Of a DNA stretch of 20,389 nt, positions 1-13,000 are shown in pieces (position 1 is the first letter of the stretch; every line of letters begins with the position of its first letter). Under the pieces are notes generated by a model. The model searched no databases, was not told the origin of the DNA, and worked only from the letters and a program-made list of their open reading frames with translations. The DNA is from Lenisia limosa (taxonomy: Eukaryota > Breviatea): contig LPNZ01006955.1 of NCBI GenBank assembly GCA_001655205.1, forward strand, positions 1 through 20,389, written 5' to 3'. The translations under genes were made by a program, and so were the position numbers.

Positions 1-99
1 CCCCCCCCTGTGTGTGGTCAGCCAACACTGCTGATTTTGGCTTTTTTTCTCTCTCATAAATTTCCAATTTCACCCTCCCTCCCGAAACTGACATCGCAG
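1..99 (+). repeat. Intronic repeat family A, copy 1 (3' end of intron)
   Basis: Shares with copies 2-4 the modules gtcagccaac, tgattttggcttttttt, ataaatttccaattt, then a C-rich tract and the acceptor. The element ends at the exon border (AG at 98-99). Confidence 0.75.
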
Positions 100-1025
100 T
101 CGCAGCCTCAGCATGTGCCGTCTCAAGAGGATCTTTTCCAAGCCCTTCAGATGGACGCTGGTGGGAGGCATGTTCTTTAAAAATTGTGGTGAATGCCATG
201 GACGCACGCAGTGTGTGCCCAGAGTTATAAGGCAAATGATTGTGTGAATTAATATTTTACTATAATCCGATATCTCTAATAAGCGTGATGGTGTGGTCGG
301 TTTCGGTAAGATATAACCTTATTTTTTTTATTTCTCATTGCTATATATTTATGTATAATAATAAAAGGGCGTCACGTTGGCAAAATAGAATCTGGTGTAG
401 ATTAGTTTTCAGCAATATTATTAAATTTTCGTCAACTAAAACTTGCAGCCACCCCAGTGAAGCGTGAGAAAAAGAAGTCAAAAGCTCCGCCGTCCCCTAC
501 CCCTGAGAGTATTCTTGCACAAATGATGAATTCGGTGAGGGGGAAAACATCTGTCATGAATCATCTCTCATTTCACTGAGACTTCCCTTTATGACAGCAG
601 AAATATTTGAATAGTTATCTTTTCTTAATGTTTCCTTTGGTTTAATGTATGCGGGAGGCGCACAGAAAGCTATATTATAGGCAAATTTGCTCTATAAGCG
701 TGATGGTGTGCGGCTTCGGTCAGATACAACCTTGTCTTATTTCTCATCTTTGATGTTGCAGCAACCGGCGGCAGTTCCAGCTACTATTTCCGAGGATTCC
801 GGTCGCACGGACTCCTCGTCAGAATCCGAGACGTCTGAAGACGACGTGAGCCTCATGATTATTGAATAGTTATCCCTTTGGGTTCCCCTCCTTTTCTCAA
901 TATTCCCTTGCACCCTCCAATTGCTTTAGGATAGCGCCAGTCCTGGAAATGAGGAGGACACTACACCCAGTCCTGACCCTTTACCAAGCCCCGATATTAG
1001 TGACCCTCGAGCACTTTTGATTCAG
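100..1025 (+). CDS. Exon block 1: acidic Ser/Pro-rich disordered segment
   Basis: Exons 100-160, 449-534, 762-845 and 930-1025. Phases are 0 to 1, 1 to 0, 0, 0, all consistent. The peptide begins SQPQHVPSQEDLFQALQMDA, continues with a Lys-rich stretch (KREKKKSK) and then runs of Ser, Glu, Asp and Pro such as SSSESETSEDD and PSPDPLPSPDISD. It looks intrinsically disordered and rich in potential phosphorylation sites. It precedes the coiled coil, so it is probably an N-terminal or hinge region. The acceptor at 98-99 lies in a family-A repeat; another AG six bases downstream is possible. Confidence 0.85.
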
Positions 1026-4000
1026 GTACATCATTCTGAGCAATTGTCCCGAAACACAATATGATATATCGAATATCTATCTATAATATATATATATTAT
1101 ATTATATATATACAACACAATATGATATATCGAACATCTATCTATAATATAGCTATATATATTATATTATATATATACATGNNNNNNNNNNNNNNNNNNN
1201 NNNNNNNNNNNNNNNNNNNNNNNNNNNNNNNNNNNNNNNNNNNNNNNNNNNNNNNNNNNNNNNNNNNNAGCGTTGACCCCATTCCCCCCATGAACAGCCA
1301 TGCAAAATCGTATATCTTAAACTACGTGTAGGTACAGTGACTAGGATATGTCTTGACCGATTTCCCTTGGAAAATCTTCGAGCAAATCGGTCAAGACTTA
1401 TCCCGGTCTGTGACTACCCTCAGGGACTGTTTGGTTTTTATGGAATTAACGCGAAGCCTTTTTTTCGTATTGCTGAAATGTGTTCAGAACCTGATAATGT
1501 TTTAGGATGAAATTTGGCAGTTACGCAAAGACCTTGATTTTTCAAAGGTTAGTAGAAGCTTCTTCCATTATACTATATAAACAATTGTGAATATTTGGAC
1601 ATTGTTCTGGTCCGAAAAAAAGCGTTGTGCTATTATTACATCGATGAATGATTTTGAGGGAGAGCAAAGTTGACTTCTCAGTCCGCTGCGTCGCAAAAAA
1701 CGAAACAGCTGGCTGACACTGAGGCCCAATTAGTTCAAATGAGAGAAAAGGTACGGGGTGGATGGGGGGGGGGACCTCTGATATTGCCTTGGGGACTCGT
1801 TCATGTTCATAACTGTCCAGTAAGTAACGACAAATGCAAGCTAGGGGGGGGGGGCTCTTTCTTGTTGGCTTGAAAAGGCTCTATTTACCTCTTCAGGAAG
1901 CTGAAATGTCGGCATCGTTTATCGAGGCCCAGAACAAGGCCCGAAAAGACATCGAAGCGGCCCAAAGACTGGCGGCACAAGCCACGACCTCGCGAGCAGG
2001 TCTGGCTAAATCTATCATGTCACTTCGATTCGAACAATACTCGAGATAATATCTGTAGTTTTCGAGGATTTATTGAGGCATTTAGTCTTTTTTCGAATCA
2101 AAATGAAGCCCAAGTTACCGCTCACTCCCGTAGATAGTCTTGACAGTGAGCTTGGCGAAGCATATCGCCGTCTTCAAGCAGCAGAGGCCAAGGCTGAGAC
2201 GGCTCAGCAAACTCAGACCGAACTTGACATTCTCAACGAAAAAGTTTGGGCAATATTCAATTCATTTATGACTGGTAGTTTGACACCTTGGAGGAAGAAC
2301 ACCTTGGAATGTTGGAAGAGCACCATATCACCAAAGCGGAATTTAGAGCGCTCAAAGAGCAGGATGATGCCAACTGCAAAGAACTGGATACTTTACGTGA
2401 GTTTTATCTATGCATTTCATCGCTTTTGATGACACATAAAACACTAATTTCCTTTTCTCCAGTGATATTCTGGATATTGGTTTCTAACTCCTTAGGTTCG
2501 GAGCTTGAGGGTTTGAAAAATGCCTTGGCTGAAAAGACCGACAATGCACAGAGTCTTGAAAACCATCTCACTGTAAGAATGCCGTCTTCATTTTTTTTTG
2601 TCATTTTAATTGATAACAATACTTCGTCGAAACTGAATATCTATGTATATGATATGTAATATATGATATATAATTATTATGCTCTGTCCAGTTACCTCCC
2701 CTGAAACGCTGGAGTGATGGGATATGGTGCTGCTGAAGCGACTGGTCTGGGCTGTTTTTTTTTTGTTATTAACACTCGTGTCTTGTCAGCCAACAGCGTT
2801 GATTTGGTTTTTTTTGTTTAATTTTCCAATTACCCCCCCCCTCCCCCCTGAAACTCATCAGTGCAGCGCAGCCGCACTGAGGCGGAGGAGTTACGCGAAA
2901 GAAACACAGCAATCCAGGCGGTAGGTGCAATGAGAGTGAGTGTGACCTTCCAGGACAACAGCAGACTGACCGCCACCATATCCGGCCGCGAGGCTGAGAT
3001 CGAGTCCCTACAGAGACAGAAGGACCAGTTGCTAAATGCGTCTTCTGAAGCGGCTGAAGCGTCTCAGTCTGGTGAGCAGGCTACTTCGACCATATTAGGC
3101 CTTTTTTTGCTGGTTCAACATACTGCTATATCACTAGATACATTTAAACAAAGGACGATTTTTTTTAGTGCCGAGCATTATTGTTGCAGGAGTTTCTGCA
3201 TTAGAAGCGTCCCTTGTGACTAGCCATCAGACTGAAGCAGGCCTGAGGGCTCAAGTAAGCCACAGCTTCTGAAACCGCAAATATGGATTTTTGAAGATTC
3301 ACAGATCTCCGACAGATCTACACAATTTATCATAATTCCAGATCTGCTGCCCTGTGTCAAAACGTCTTTGCTGACACTCCTAGATAGCAAGCAAGGACTC
3401 GCACATTACCCAGCTGACAAATGACGCTCGTCTGACGTCTATCGGCGCAGAGTCCGACATCAAAAGGCTCAAGGAGGACCTTCAAGCCGAAATCGTTCGT
3501 GGTTCTCAAATAGCCGTTTGATCGGCGTATAAACAACTCAAATTCGTGCCAATGTAAAGTCATGGTCTTCAGGCTCGACATTCACAAGCAATGATCCAGG
3601 AGCAGACCCGGAGTAACGATCTTAAGATCCGCTTAGAGACGACACAGGCTGAAATGGAGAGAGAGTGAGGGGATATGAAGCAGTTGGTCTTCTCAGTTGG
3701 CGTGGCTGCCTTCTCAACTTTTCACAGTGTGTAATGCGTGTTGACATTTGTAGATGCTCAGCACTGAAGGCTCAACTCAGTTCCAAAGACAATAACATCG
3801 TGAGTTGAGTGAACATGATTTTTGAGGTACACATCAGATTTAATCCATGAAGATGTCGCTTTCATCTGAGAGGGACAGCAGCAGCGCCCGCTCGCAAAGC
3901 CTTGAAACCCAGCTTAGCCATGCGCAGCATGAGGTAATCCAAGCAATCATTACCCCTTTCAGAGCCGAGGAATTAATGTCATCAAAACCCCATAACCCTG

Positions 4001-7000
4001 AAACTATTATATGTCATCACAACACCCCATAACCCTGATAGTTGTCGGCTCTTCGTGACCAGATATTTGCTGTCGACACTGAGAGGGCCGATGCGATGCG
4101 TGGCGAAGCCGAGGCTAAGGGCAAAGTGGCCGTGGTCGAGACTCAGCTGGAGGTCGGACCTAGGGGGGGGGGGCATCTTTTCGTTGTTGAACTATTGCCA
4201 TCATGTTTGAAACTGTTTAACGCCTCAGATTCTCAAGAAGGAGTCGTCTTCCTCAACCTCAACTTCTGTTCGACGGACAACTGAGTTGGAAACTCTGTTG
4301 GAAGAGGAACGCGCGAAGTAAGCCATGTTTACTCAACTCACGCCATGTTTACTCAACTCACGCCATGACTCAACTCACGCCATGTTTACTCAACTCACCT
4401 CATGTCCACTCAACTCACGCCATGCTTACTAACTTCTGGGATATATAGTGCTCATAAACAAGCTATCCGTCAAATACAAGAGCTCTGTTGTGATGGTCCA
4501 GGAACAGTGCCATGTCCACCAGTGTGCTGGACTTGGAGTCGAGGCTTCGGTCCGCTGACACAAGAGAAAAACAGGTCTGACACAATAATAATATCATCAA
4601 AATGGTAACTAAATTAAACCTTTAGTAGGGTATCTTATTATTACAATGCATTTTTGTGACGTTTAAGTCCCAATCAATGATGGAGGATATGACCAAATCG
4701 CTTGAAGAACTGAACAATGAGCTCCAAGACACTCGCAAGAAACTTGATGATGTCAGTTGGGTTGGTCACTTTTTATACATTCTTCGAGTGTGGGTAATCT
4801 TATTGCACGTAATACATGATTTCAATAATCGTTTAGACCCTTGTTAAATACGATTCAGCGCACAATACTCTGAAATCCACGAGTGAAGTAAGTCAACTGG
4901 TTTTTTCGTTATCCCATATGTACATGATCAGAGTGTCATTTTTAAGGACCTAATCCACTGGAGAGAAAGCTGCAATAAGGCCAACGACAGGGCTCGTGAG
5001 AGTGAATCCGCAAATCTTGACCTCCAGGTGAGCAAACTTGGCCAAAAAGGTAATAATACCTATTCTATTCTTGGTTTTTATTCTCATTGCTATATATTCT
5101 ATTCTNNNNNNNNNNNNNNNNNNNNNNNNNNNNNNNNNNNNNNNNNNNNNNNNNNNNNNNNNNNNNNNNNNNNNNNNNNNNNNNNNNNNNNNNNNNNNNN
5201 NNNNNNNNNNNNNNNNNNNNNNNNNNNNNNNNNNNNGAGCAACCAAGCCGGCGAGATCGAGACTCTCAGCTCCAAAATTAGAGTGAGGGTGTAGCCAAGA
5301 GCATAAGATCGGAATGTCCTGTGTGCTCTCTTATTACATTGTGATACTACACTTGAGATACTGCAATTCCTATTATGTCAGCACCCCTCCCCCTCCATCA
5401 CGTCATGCGGGGCTGNNNNNNNNNNNNNNNNNNNNNNNNNNNNNNNNNNNNNNNNNNNNNNNNNNNNNNNNNNNNNNNNNNNNNNNNNNNNNNNNNNNNN
5501 NNNNNNNNNNNNNNNNNNNNNNNNNNNNNNNNNNNNNNNNNNNNNNNNNNNNNCCTTATTCTCCATAGATGCAAGAATCAACGCTGTCCACATCCAAGGG
5601 TGAGGCTGACAACCGAGCCAAGAAACAGGCCATCTTGACTGAGACGATTGAGGCTGCCGAACATCGTGCACGCGCTGCCGGTTGGATATGTCTTCTGAGT
5701 ATCATATCTTCGGCTTCGTACAAAAAAAAGACCGGTAAAATGTCGATAGTTTTCGAGGATTTATCGAGAAATTTAGTCTTTTTTCGAATCGAAGTGAAGG
5801 CCTACTCATATCACTTTTCGGGCCATTTTCTCAATGCTATGTGAACTACCTTTTTCCACGCAGTGATATGATGCAGCTTGTTCACTAATATGATAATTGA
5901 CCATCAAGTCTCATTGATTCTCAAATACATTCGGGGAGAACCCTCGTGTTATCTTTTACCATTGGAAATGGGACAACATATCAGGTACATGATTGTATTC
6001 ATCCTTCAAGAACATTCGGCCGATACCTTCCGATCGCAATTGACCGAAGCATCGGCGAGATACTCCACAGCCGAAAATAAGTAGGTTGCATCCCCCATGT
6101 TCTTCCGCATTATTCTTGAGACACTCACCTCCAGACTCCAACATACAGCGCAGAAGTTGGCAGATGCGCGTGACGACTGCGCAAGATACGAAAAACAAAT
6201 CATAGATCTCAAGGACAAGCTGAGCCACGACAATAACGAAATAATGAGATCCAGCACTATAATTGCGTAGGCCTGTCCATTGGTGTAATCTTCCAGGTCA
6301 AGTAACACTGAGACTGACCGTTTGACCAAGGCGCTCCAACTCAAGCAGTCCCAAGTAAGCTGAAACGTCTTAAAAAAAACTTCTTTTTTGTGTTGTATTA
6401 AGTTGACACAATTACTACTTTTTTCTTATAGCTACATAGATATATTATAATTCCTTTTTCATTTTTCAACATACTGTATCATCACATACTGTTCTTCCTT
6501 TTTGAAAAAGTGTTCACTTTTTAGTTGGACCAGTGCCTTGGCGAGCAGGCCAGACTTAACACGCGCAACCAGGTGCTGGCTAAACAGGCTGGGGAGGCCC
6601 GGGCTAGTTTGGCTGAGGCCAAGGCGGAGGTTGGGACTGAACGAACTGAAATGAACTGAACCGAACTGAACTGATATTCTAGACGAAACGTTCGAAGGCG
6701 TTGGAGAAGGCGGCGTTAGCGGCACGTGACCAGGCAATAGCCCGACAGCAGAAGGCCGTGGCCGAAGTGGGGGGGGGGGTTGAGCAAGGAAAATACAGCT
6801 ACATTATCATTTATCATATCGAGATATGTCTTGACTTTACGGATTTAGACACAAGCCAGTCGCACCCTCGGATCCAGTCAACTTGCTGAAACTGTGAATA
6901 ATATCGAGCTCATGCAGAAAAGTAGGCCCCAGGGTTGTTGTAGGCTCTCAAGGTAGAGTTTTCTTCTTTTTTTCTCTTTTTTTCTTCTTTCAATCACCCC

Positions 7001-10000
7001 CCCCCCATTCTGCTTTCTGTGTTTCCACATCCCCTCCACTATTTCAGTGAATATATTCCCATTTCCATGCGCAATCCCTTGTTTCGGGGTTTGTATAAAT
7101 ACCTAAATGAGGCACACAGAAAGCGGTGTGCACAGAGTTGTAAGGCAAATGATTGGGTGAATTTAATATGATACATAATTCAAAATATCTTATAAGCGTG
7201 ATGGTGTNNNNNNNNNNNNNNNNNNNNNNNNNNNNNNNNNNNNNNNNNAGATTCGGATCCCCTCTTTGCATGCAGTTTACTCTTCAGATGTTCTGGAGAA
7301 GGAGGCAGAGTGGGCCACTGAACGGTCCGACCTCGAACAATCCGTCAATAAACTTAGGGTGGGGTGAGTAGCAATCTTTGGCTGGTAGTGATATTTCATC
7401 TTGTTCTTATAAGGCAATTTTCCTCTTTCCTTTTTATTTGTGTGTATGTAGCCCCTTTTGATAATGTAGTACACAAACGCGGATCTTGAACATGAGATGG
7501 CTGAAGTGAACAGAGAGCTGGTGTCACGTGACTTCCGTGTGTCTCAACTTGAAGCAGAAGTCTCTTCAGTCCTTCAGAGCGTGGGCTACGGGCGGTATGA
7601 TGTTGACGTTGTTGGTATTTTTTGGTATTGTTGGTAATGATGGTGTTGTCATTAATACTCTTGGTAATGATGTTCAACTGATGTTGCTGGTCATGGTGTT
7701 CATGTAACAGGTTGAGCTTGGAAAGAGCCAGGCAGTTACAATGCCTCTTCCTCTTGATGTTGACCTCCCCCCTCCGCCAGCTCACAACTCCCCTACTGCG
7801 GTGCGTGATATGGGTTTACCTCCTTCAAGAAAATTCTGTTTCAGCATCACAGTTTTGCTCATAAGCTCTTGAAATTGGTTTTGAAGTGGGATTCCTTTCA
7901 CCCCCAGGATTGGATTGTGGCAGTGGCGGCACGGGATCGGCGAATTATGTCCCTCAACCAGGCTAGGGCTTCCTTAGAGGACGAAATACAGCAGTTGCAG
8001 GTGAGACCATACCCCATGTTATTTGTTATTTGTGTTATTTACCGCTTCTTTGACATGTATACATCGGTCCTAGAAAGTGGTCTATTTTTTAGAGTTCGTT
8101 TTCATATGTACTTTCGGGCTCATAACTCATGCAATATTCACACCCAGGATGAACTCATGCACATGGAGGCTCAACTCGCCGCAGCTGCCACTCAGGTTTG
8201 ATAATGCAATCTGATTAGAGCACATATAAGTATTGATTGCACATATATATTAGCATTCATAGCACATATTAGTATTCAAGGGGGGGGGGGGCAATCAACC
8301 CGGGTTTAGGCCATCAACTAATTTGGCTATCAGAGGGCAGTAGATCTGGGAATTGTGGTGATATTGTGTAGATCTGTCGGATCAGAGAAAATGTGCATAT
8401 CTGTGTTTCCTTGTTGGCCATGTGATACCACAGATTTCAGTAAAAGTGACCCTTTAGGTTGAAGCAGCTCTGCGATGGAGGGAGGCTGCGGCGCACGAGA
8501 AGGTCAGTCAAAATGCTTTTCTCATTATGATTTTTGCATTAGTTGTCTAAGAATATTGACACTCGCTGAGTGCCTTTGGAGTCAAAAGAAGAATAACTTT
8601 TTAGAGCTCTTCGGCAGAAAGGGCAGCCGAAATCCGAAACCTGTTGGATGAAATGGAAGCCAGCAAGAAGCACCTCATCTCAATCAAGGAGGTGAGCCTA
8701 CCTACTTGGAATCTGATTACCTCGCATGTTGATGACGTATTTAGGACACCATCCATACTCGGGATGAGCTCACTCAAAACCAAAGTAAGTGATGGTGAAT
8801 CGAACAATCACTGCTGTCCTTTTCCCCTGCGTTGAGATAACACTCATGTATATAAACCCGGGATAAAGACTTAATGAGAGACATTTTGCATTCCCTGGAG
8901 AACTTGTATTGATCCATATCAGTTGATGCGATTTCCTCTGACCTGACCGCTGCCATTCGCGACAAGGAGGCCCTGCAGGTCAGATTTTGTTTAGTTTGAA
9001 AATACTTACTTGCCTTTTTTGGAAGGGTTTTCTCAGGCATCCTTTTTTTTGTTTAATGATCTTTAATTTAAGCTGGCTTCTCTTTATCATGGGTTTTCTA
9101 GTTTTCCTTACATCAACTCTAATCTTCGAAAATTACTGTTGCTTGGTTCCTGGTACAATACTAGCTTTTTACCCCCCAGGCTCGAGTTGACGCTGCTGAA
9201 GCGGATACTGAGGCTGTTATATCTGCTGTTGCTTGGTAGGACAATTGAGCGTGGTAAATATCACACATCTTCATGTAAAGTGTCTTCAATCAGTACCTTT
9301 CTTGAGACCCCATATTCATTTTGGTGCAGTGAACACTGACAATCCAGCCGTCTGGCATCATTGGACGTTTTGGAGCCTAAGGAGTCGCAGCGTCTCAGTG
9401 ACCTCCAGGCGGCCTTCGATGCCCTTTGGGCGGTGCTCAATGATAAGGATTTGGTCGGGGGGAGTGGCCTCAATGATAAGGACTTGGTCGGGGAGTGGCC
9501 TCAGTGATAAGGACTTGGTCGGGGGGAGTGGCCTCAGTGATAAGGGCTTGGTCGGGAGGAGTGGCCTCAGCCTCAGTGATAAGGGATTGGTCGGGAGGAG
9601 TGACCTCGGTGATNNNNNNNNNNNNNNNNNNNNNNNNNNNNNNNNNNNNNNNNNNNNNNNNNNNNNNNNNNNNNNNNNNNNNNNNNNNNNNNNNNNNNNN
9701 NNNNNNNNNNNNNNNNGTCGGGAGGAGTGGCCTCAGTGATAAGGGCTTGGTCGGGGGGAGTGGTGTCTTAAGCATTTCTACCCATCATAAGGCAATTAAC
9801 TTAACCTTCGTCCCCTGTTTACCTTCACAGAAATCTACAGTGTTGAAGGAGGAGGTAGCACAGAAGAAGGAAGAGGTTGGCAGTGAAAGAGCTGACATAC
9901 CATGTTGAACATTATCAGACTATGTATTGAGAGTGAAAAAGTTGACACACTAGGTTGAACATTATCACACTTTGTCGGATACATTGAAGGACGAACTAAC

Positions 10001-13000
10001 TGGATCCGAGTCTGCAATGGAGGTACAAAGGGGATAGGGGGGGTCCACAGAGCCATCCCAAAGAGGATTCTTTATGACTTCGTCATATTATATCAAGTTT
10101 GCCGCTCTTTCTTTTGATACCATCATATCAAGTTTGTTGCTCTTTATTGTATCCATTTTTGGATTTGATATGAAAAATATATTGAGATAGCAACCTATTG
10201 ATGCCTCACCATGCAGTCCCTGAGAGCGTCTTTGGCCGTGGTCGAGGGTGAAAACGCCCGGACTAAAGAGAAGTTACTGGCTGCTCAGTCTGACGCTGCA
10301 AATGCGGTATGTCTTCAATGGGTTGTTGGAAGGGCTGCACTCCGGTATGAAAAAGATCGGTAATATGCTGAGATATATATCGAGAAATTCAGCTATTGTT
10401 TTAAATCAGGATACACAAGTCAGGATTTGTCCGCTTAGCAATTTGGAAAGAACCTGGGGTTGTGACGATTTCAGACCAGTGATGTTGTGCGGCTGCAATG
10501 TGCTCTTGAGGAAGCCGAAGCAATGGCCACACCTGCCGTGCCTGAAGAAAAGGAAAATGTGAGAATACCCTTTTGGAACTGCTAATTTTATAATATCTTA
10601 TGGGATATCAATCTCCCAGAAGCTTACATCTTTAAGCAATATCTATATTCTCTAACATACATCTTCACCAAACTGAAGGCAAAGCCTCTGCTGACAGACC
10701 AGAATACACCCACACCAGAAATCCAGGCTTGGCGTGAAAGAGCGGAATCAGCAGAGGGCGAACTCAAAACAGCCAGGCAGCTGGTGGGTGGGTGTGGCAG
10801 TGGGGTGGCTAGAGGTGATGGCCTGAATTCCAACTATTTTTTTATTATCATAGAGAGAGTTTATGACCATTTAGACTGGCCGTCTGAAAGCGCTTGTTCG
10901 CGAGGATCAGCTTCAGGCAATTGCGACTTCTCTGCAACGTAGGAGATCTTTGGAATAGCTGTGATGATTGTCAAATATTGGGTGTCATTCTTGATTGGGG
11001 GTAACAACTTGGATCTTTTATCTGGGCTTGAAGATGAACATCAGATTTCTTTGTAGTTTCATTTCTGTCGGTCTCTATAACTGTTCAGCGCCTCCGTCTG
11101 TGTTTGTACCCTCAACATCCGAGCCGGCTGCAGCACTTGTCACCGCCCTTGGCCGCGTAGCCACTCTAGAGGTTGGTTCTAATGGCTGTTTCATCTCCTA
11201 CCTTAACTGGATCATTGATTTGACTGTTTAGGCTGCGCTGGAGGAGGCAAAGAATGAGTCATCTTCTAAGACTACTGCACTGCACGAGAACAGAACTCTC
11301 CTGGCTGTAGGGGTGTCCGCAATGAATAAACAATAACAGATATTAAGCACAATTCTCTTGTGATCGATCTGCAACTGGAACTCATAATCTAGGAAGCCGA
11401 GGGCCTAGCCAAGGAGCTGGAGCTACAAGCTTCGGAATTTGAGGCGGACTCAAGGGCTAAGGAGAGCAGAATGGAAACGGAAATCCAAGACCTGAAGGTG
11501 CGTAGTACCCCCACATTCCGCTTATTGACGAACTAGGCTCGATATGCATCCCTGGAAGCCCAGCAAACAGATTCGGCTGAGACGTCTTCGGCCAACCTGG
11601 CTCAGCTCGAAGACTCTGTCAGGGAATTGAAGACCAAACTCAACGCTTCGGTTTGTTGGGGTGTTTTGAGAATACTTCGGATAAAATAGTCGAATGTGTA
11701 ACATTGGCAAGAGGTCCTATTCTGAATATCTTTTATCAACTCTATATTGTTCCATTCTCTGCTAATTCACCCAATTAGGCGCAAGACCATGCAACGGAAT
11801 TGGCTGCGTCAGAGGACCGAATCCTCCGCCTCCAAGAAGGCAGAAAGGTGAGAACTTCAGCGACTGGCTCTAACCTTCAGGCTTCAAATACTTGTCTCAT
11901 GATATCGTTAGGTTTACTTGTCTCATGATATCGTTGGGGTTTTTTTTTATTTATATTTTTGGTTACCCTTCGCCTTTGTAGCCATACCCACTGTAAATTA
12001 GCTACATGTTCATTCATGCGATGTTATTCCTAAATTCACAGGTGTTGGAAGAGGCTGTTGATCGACTGACGACGGACCTTGAAAGCTCCCAGGTAGCCGA
12101 GTGTACTGGATTCTTGTATCTACCTGCTTATCGTTCGCTTTTTGTCCTGATTATCGGCAAATTTCAACCCAACCTTGTTTTTGTTTCACCATGCCCCAGG
12201 TTGTTGGCGACGAGAGCGGCAACAGAGCGGCCGAGGCCGAGTTGGCCACGCGGCATCTGAAGTCCGAACTCGAGGCGGCTGAGGTGGCCTGGATATTTTT
12301 TTTTAAAAAAATGTACCAAAAAAACGACAAGGGAAACAAATATTCGGACCATATGTCGGGGAAGCGTCTTGAAGCGTTTTGGATATTGTACTATTAGTAT
12401 ATTGTATATTATAATATATTGGGTGGTATTGTCCTCCTAATATATCATACATATGTATCATGTATTATATCATATGCAGTTATTATGACCTTTGGAATTC
12501 AGAGCTCTATGCTAAGTAGTTCAGTGTGGTGAGTGTTGTATAGCGCAGCAGTTTTCCTCATGCACACATATTATATCACTCACATTCCAGGTCAAGGTGG
12601 TGTCATTGACACGAAAGGTCTCGGAGCTAGAAATTGGCCAGGCTGAGCTAGAGAGGCTCAAGGGGCTTGTTGAGGAAACCATGGACAAGAACAAGAGGTA
12701 GGGCCATTGTGGGTACACTACAGCCGATATAGCTTTTGGGAATTCGCTCCCAAGTCAATGCGCTGTATTGTATTGGATCTATCAGTCTTACTTGTCAGAT
12801 GGAAGGAAAAGGCCGAGAAAATGGCACAAGACAATGCCGACACCGAGGTGGCCCAGGAAGCCCTTTTGAAGGTACATGTGCTATGTATGGGCAGGTTCTA
12901 TTCTGTGCTTTCCACTCGTTACAGCACAATAAGATTTCTTTCTTTGCACTTTAGTTTTTTTTGGAAATTCCAACGCTCTTTATGATATTTATTCACTCCC

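Noticed and set aside
1122-1331. ORF crossing the first N-gap
   Set aside because: Consists of AT-repeat translation and unknown bases only.
7396-7785. Minus-strand ORF of 129 codons
   Set aside because: Runs across plus-strand exons and a TTG-rich repeat; the His/Asn/Thr-rich peptide is the complement of that low-complexity intron.
9470-9775. Repeat-containing ORFs in the 33-bp array, both strands
   Set aside because: They pass through N-gaps, units differ in length so no frame persists, and the flanking exons splice cleanly across the array.
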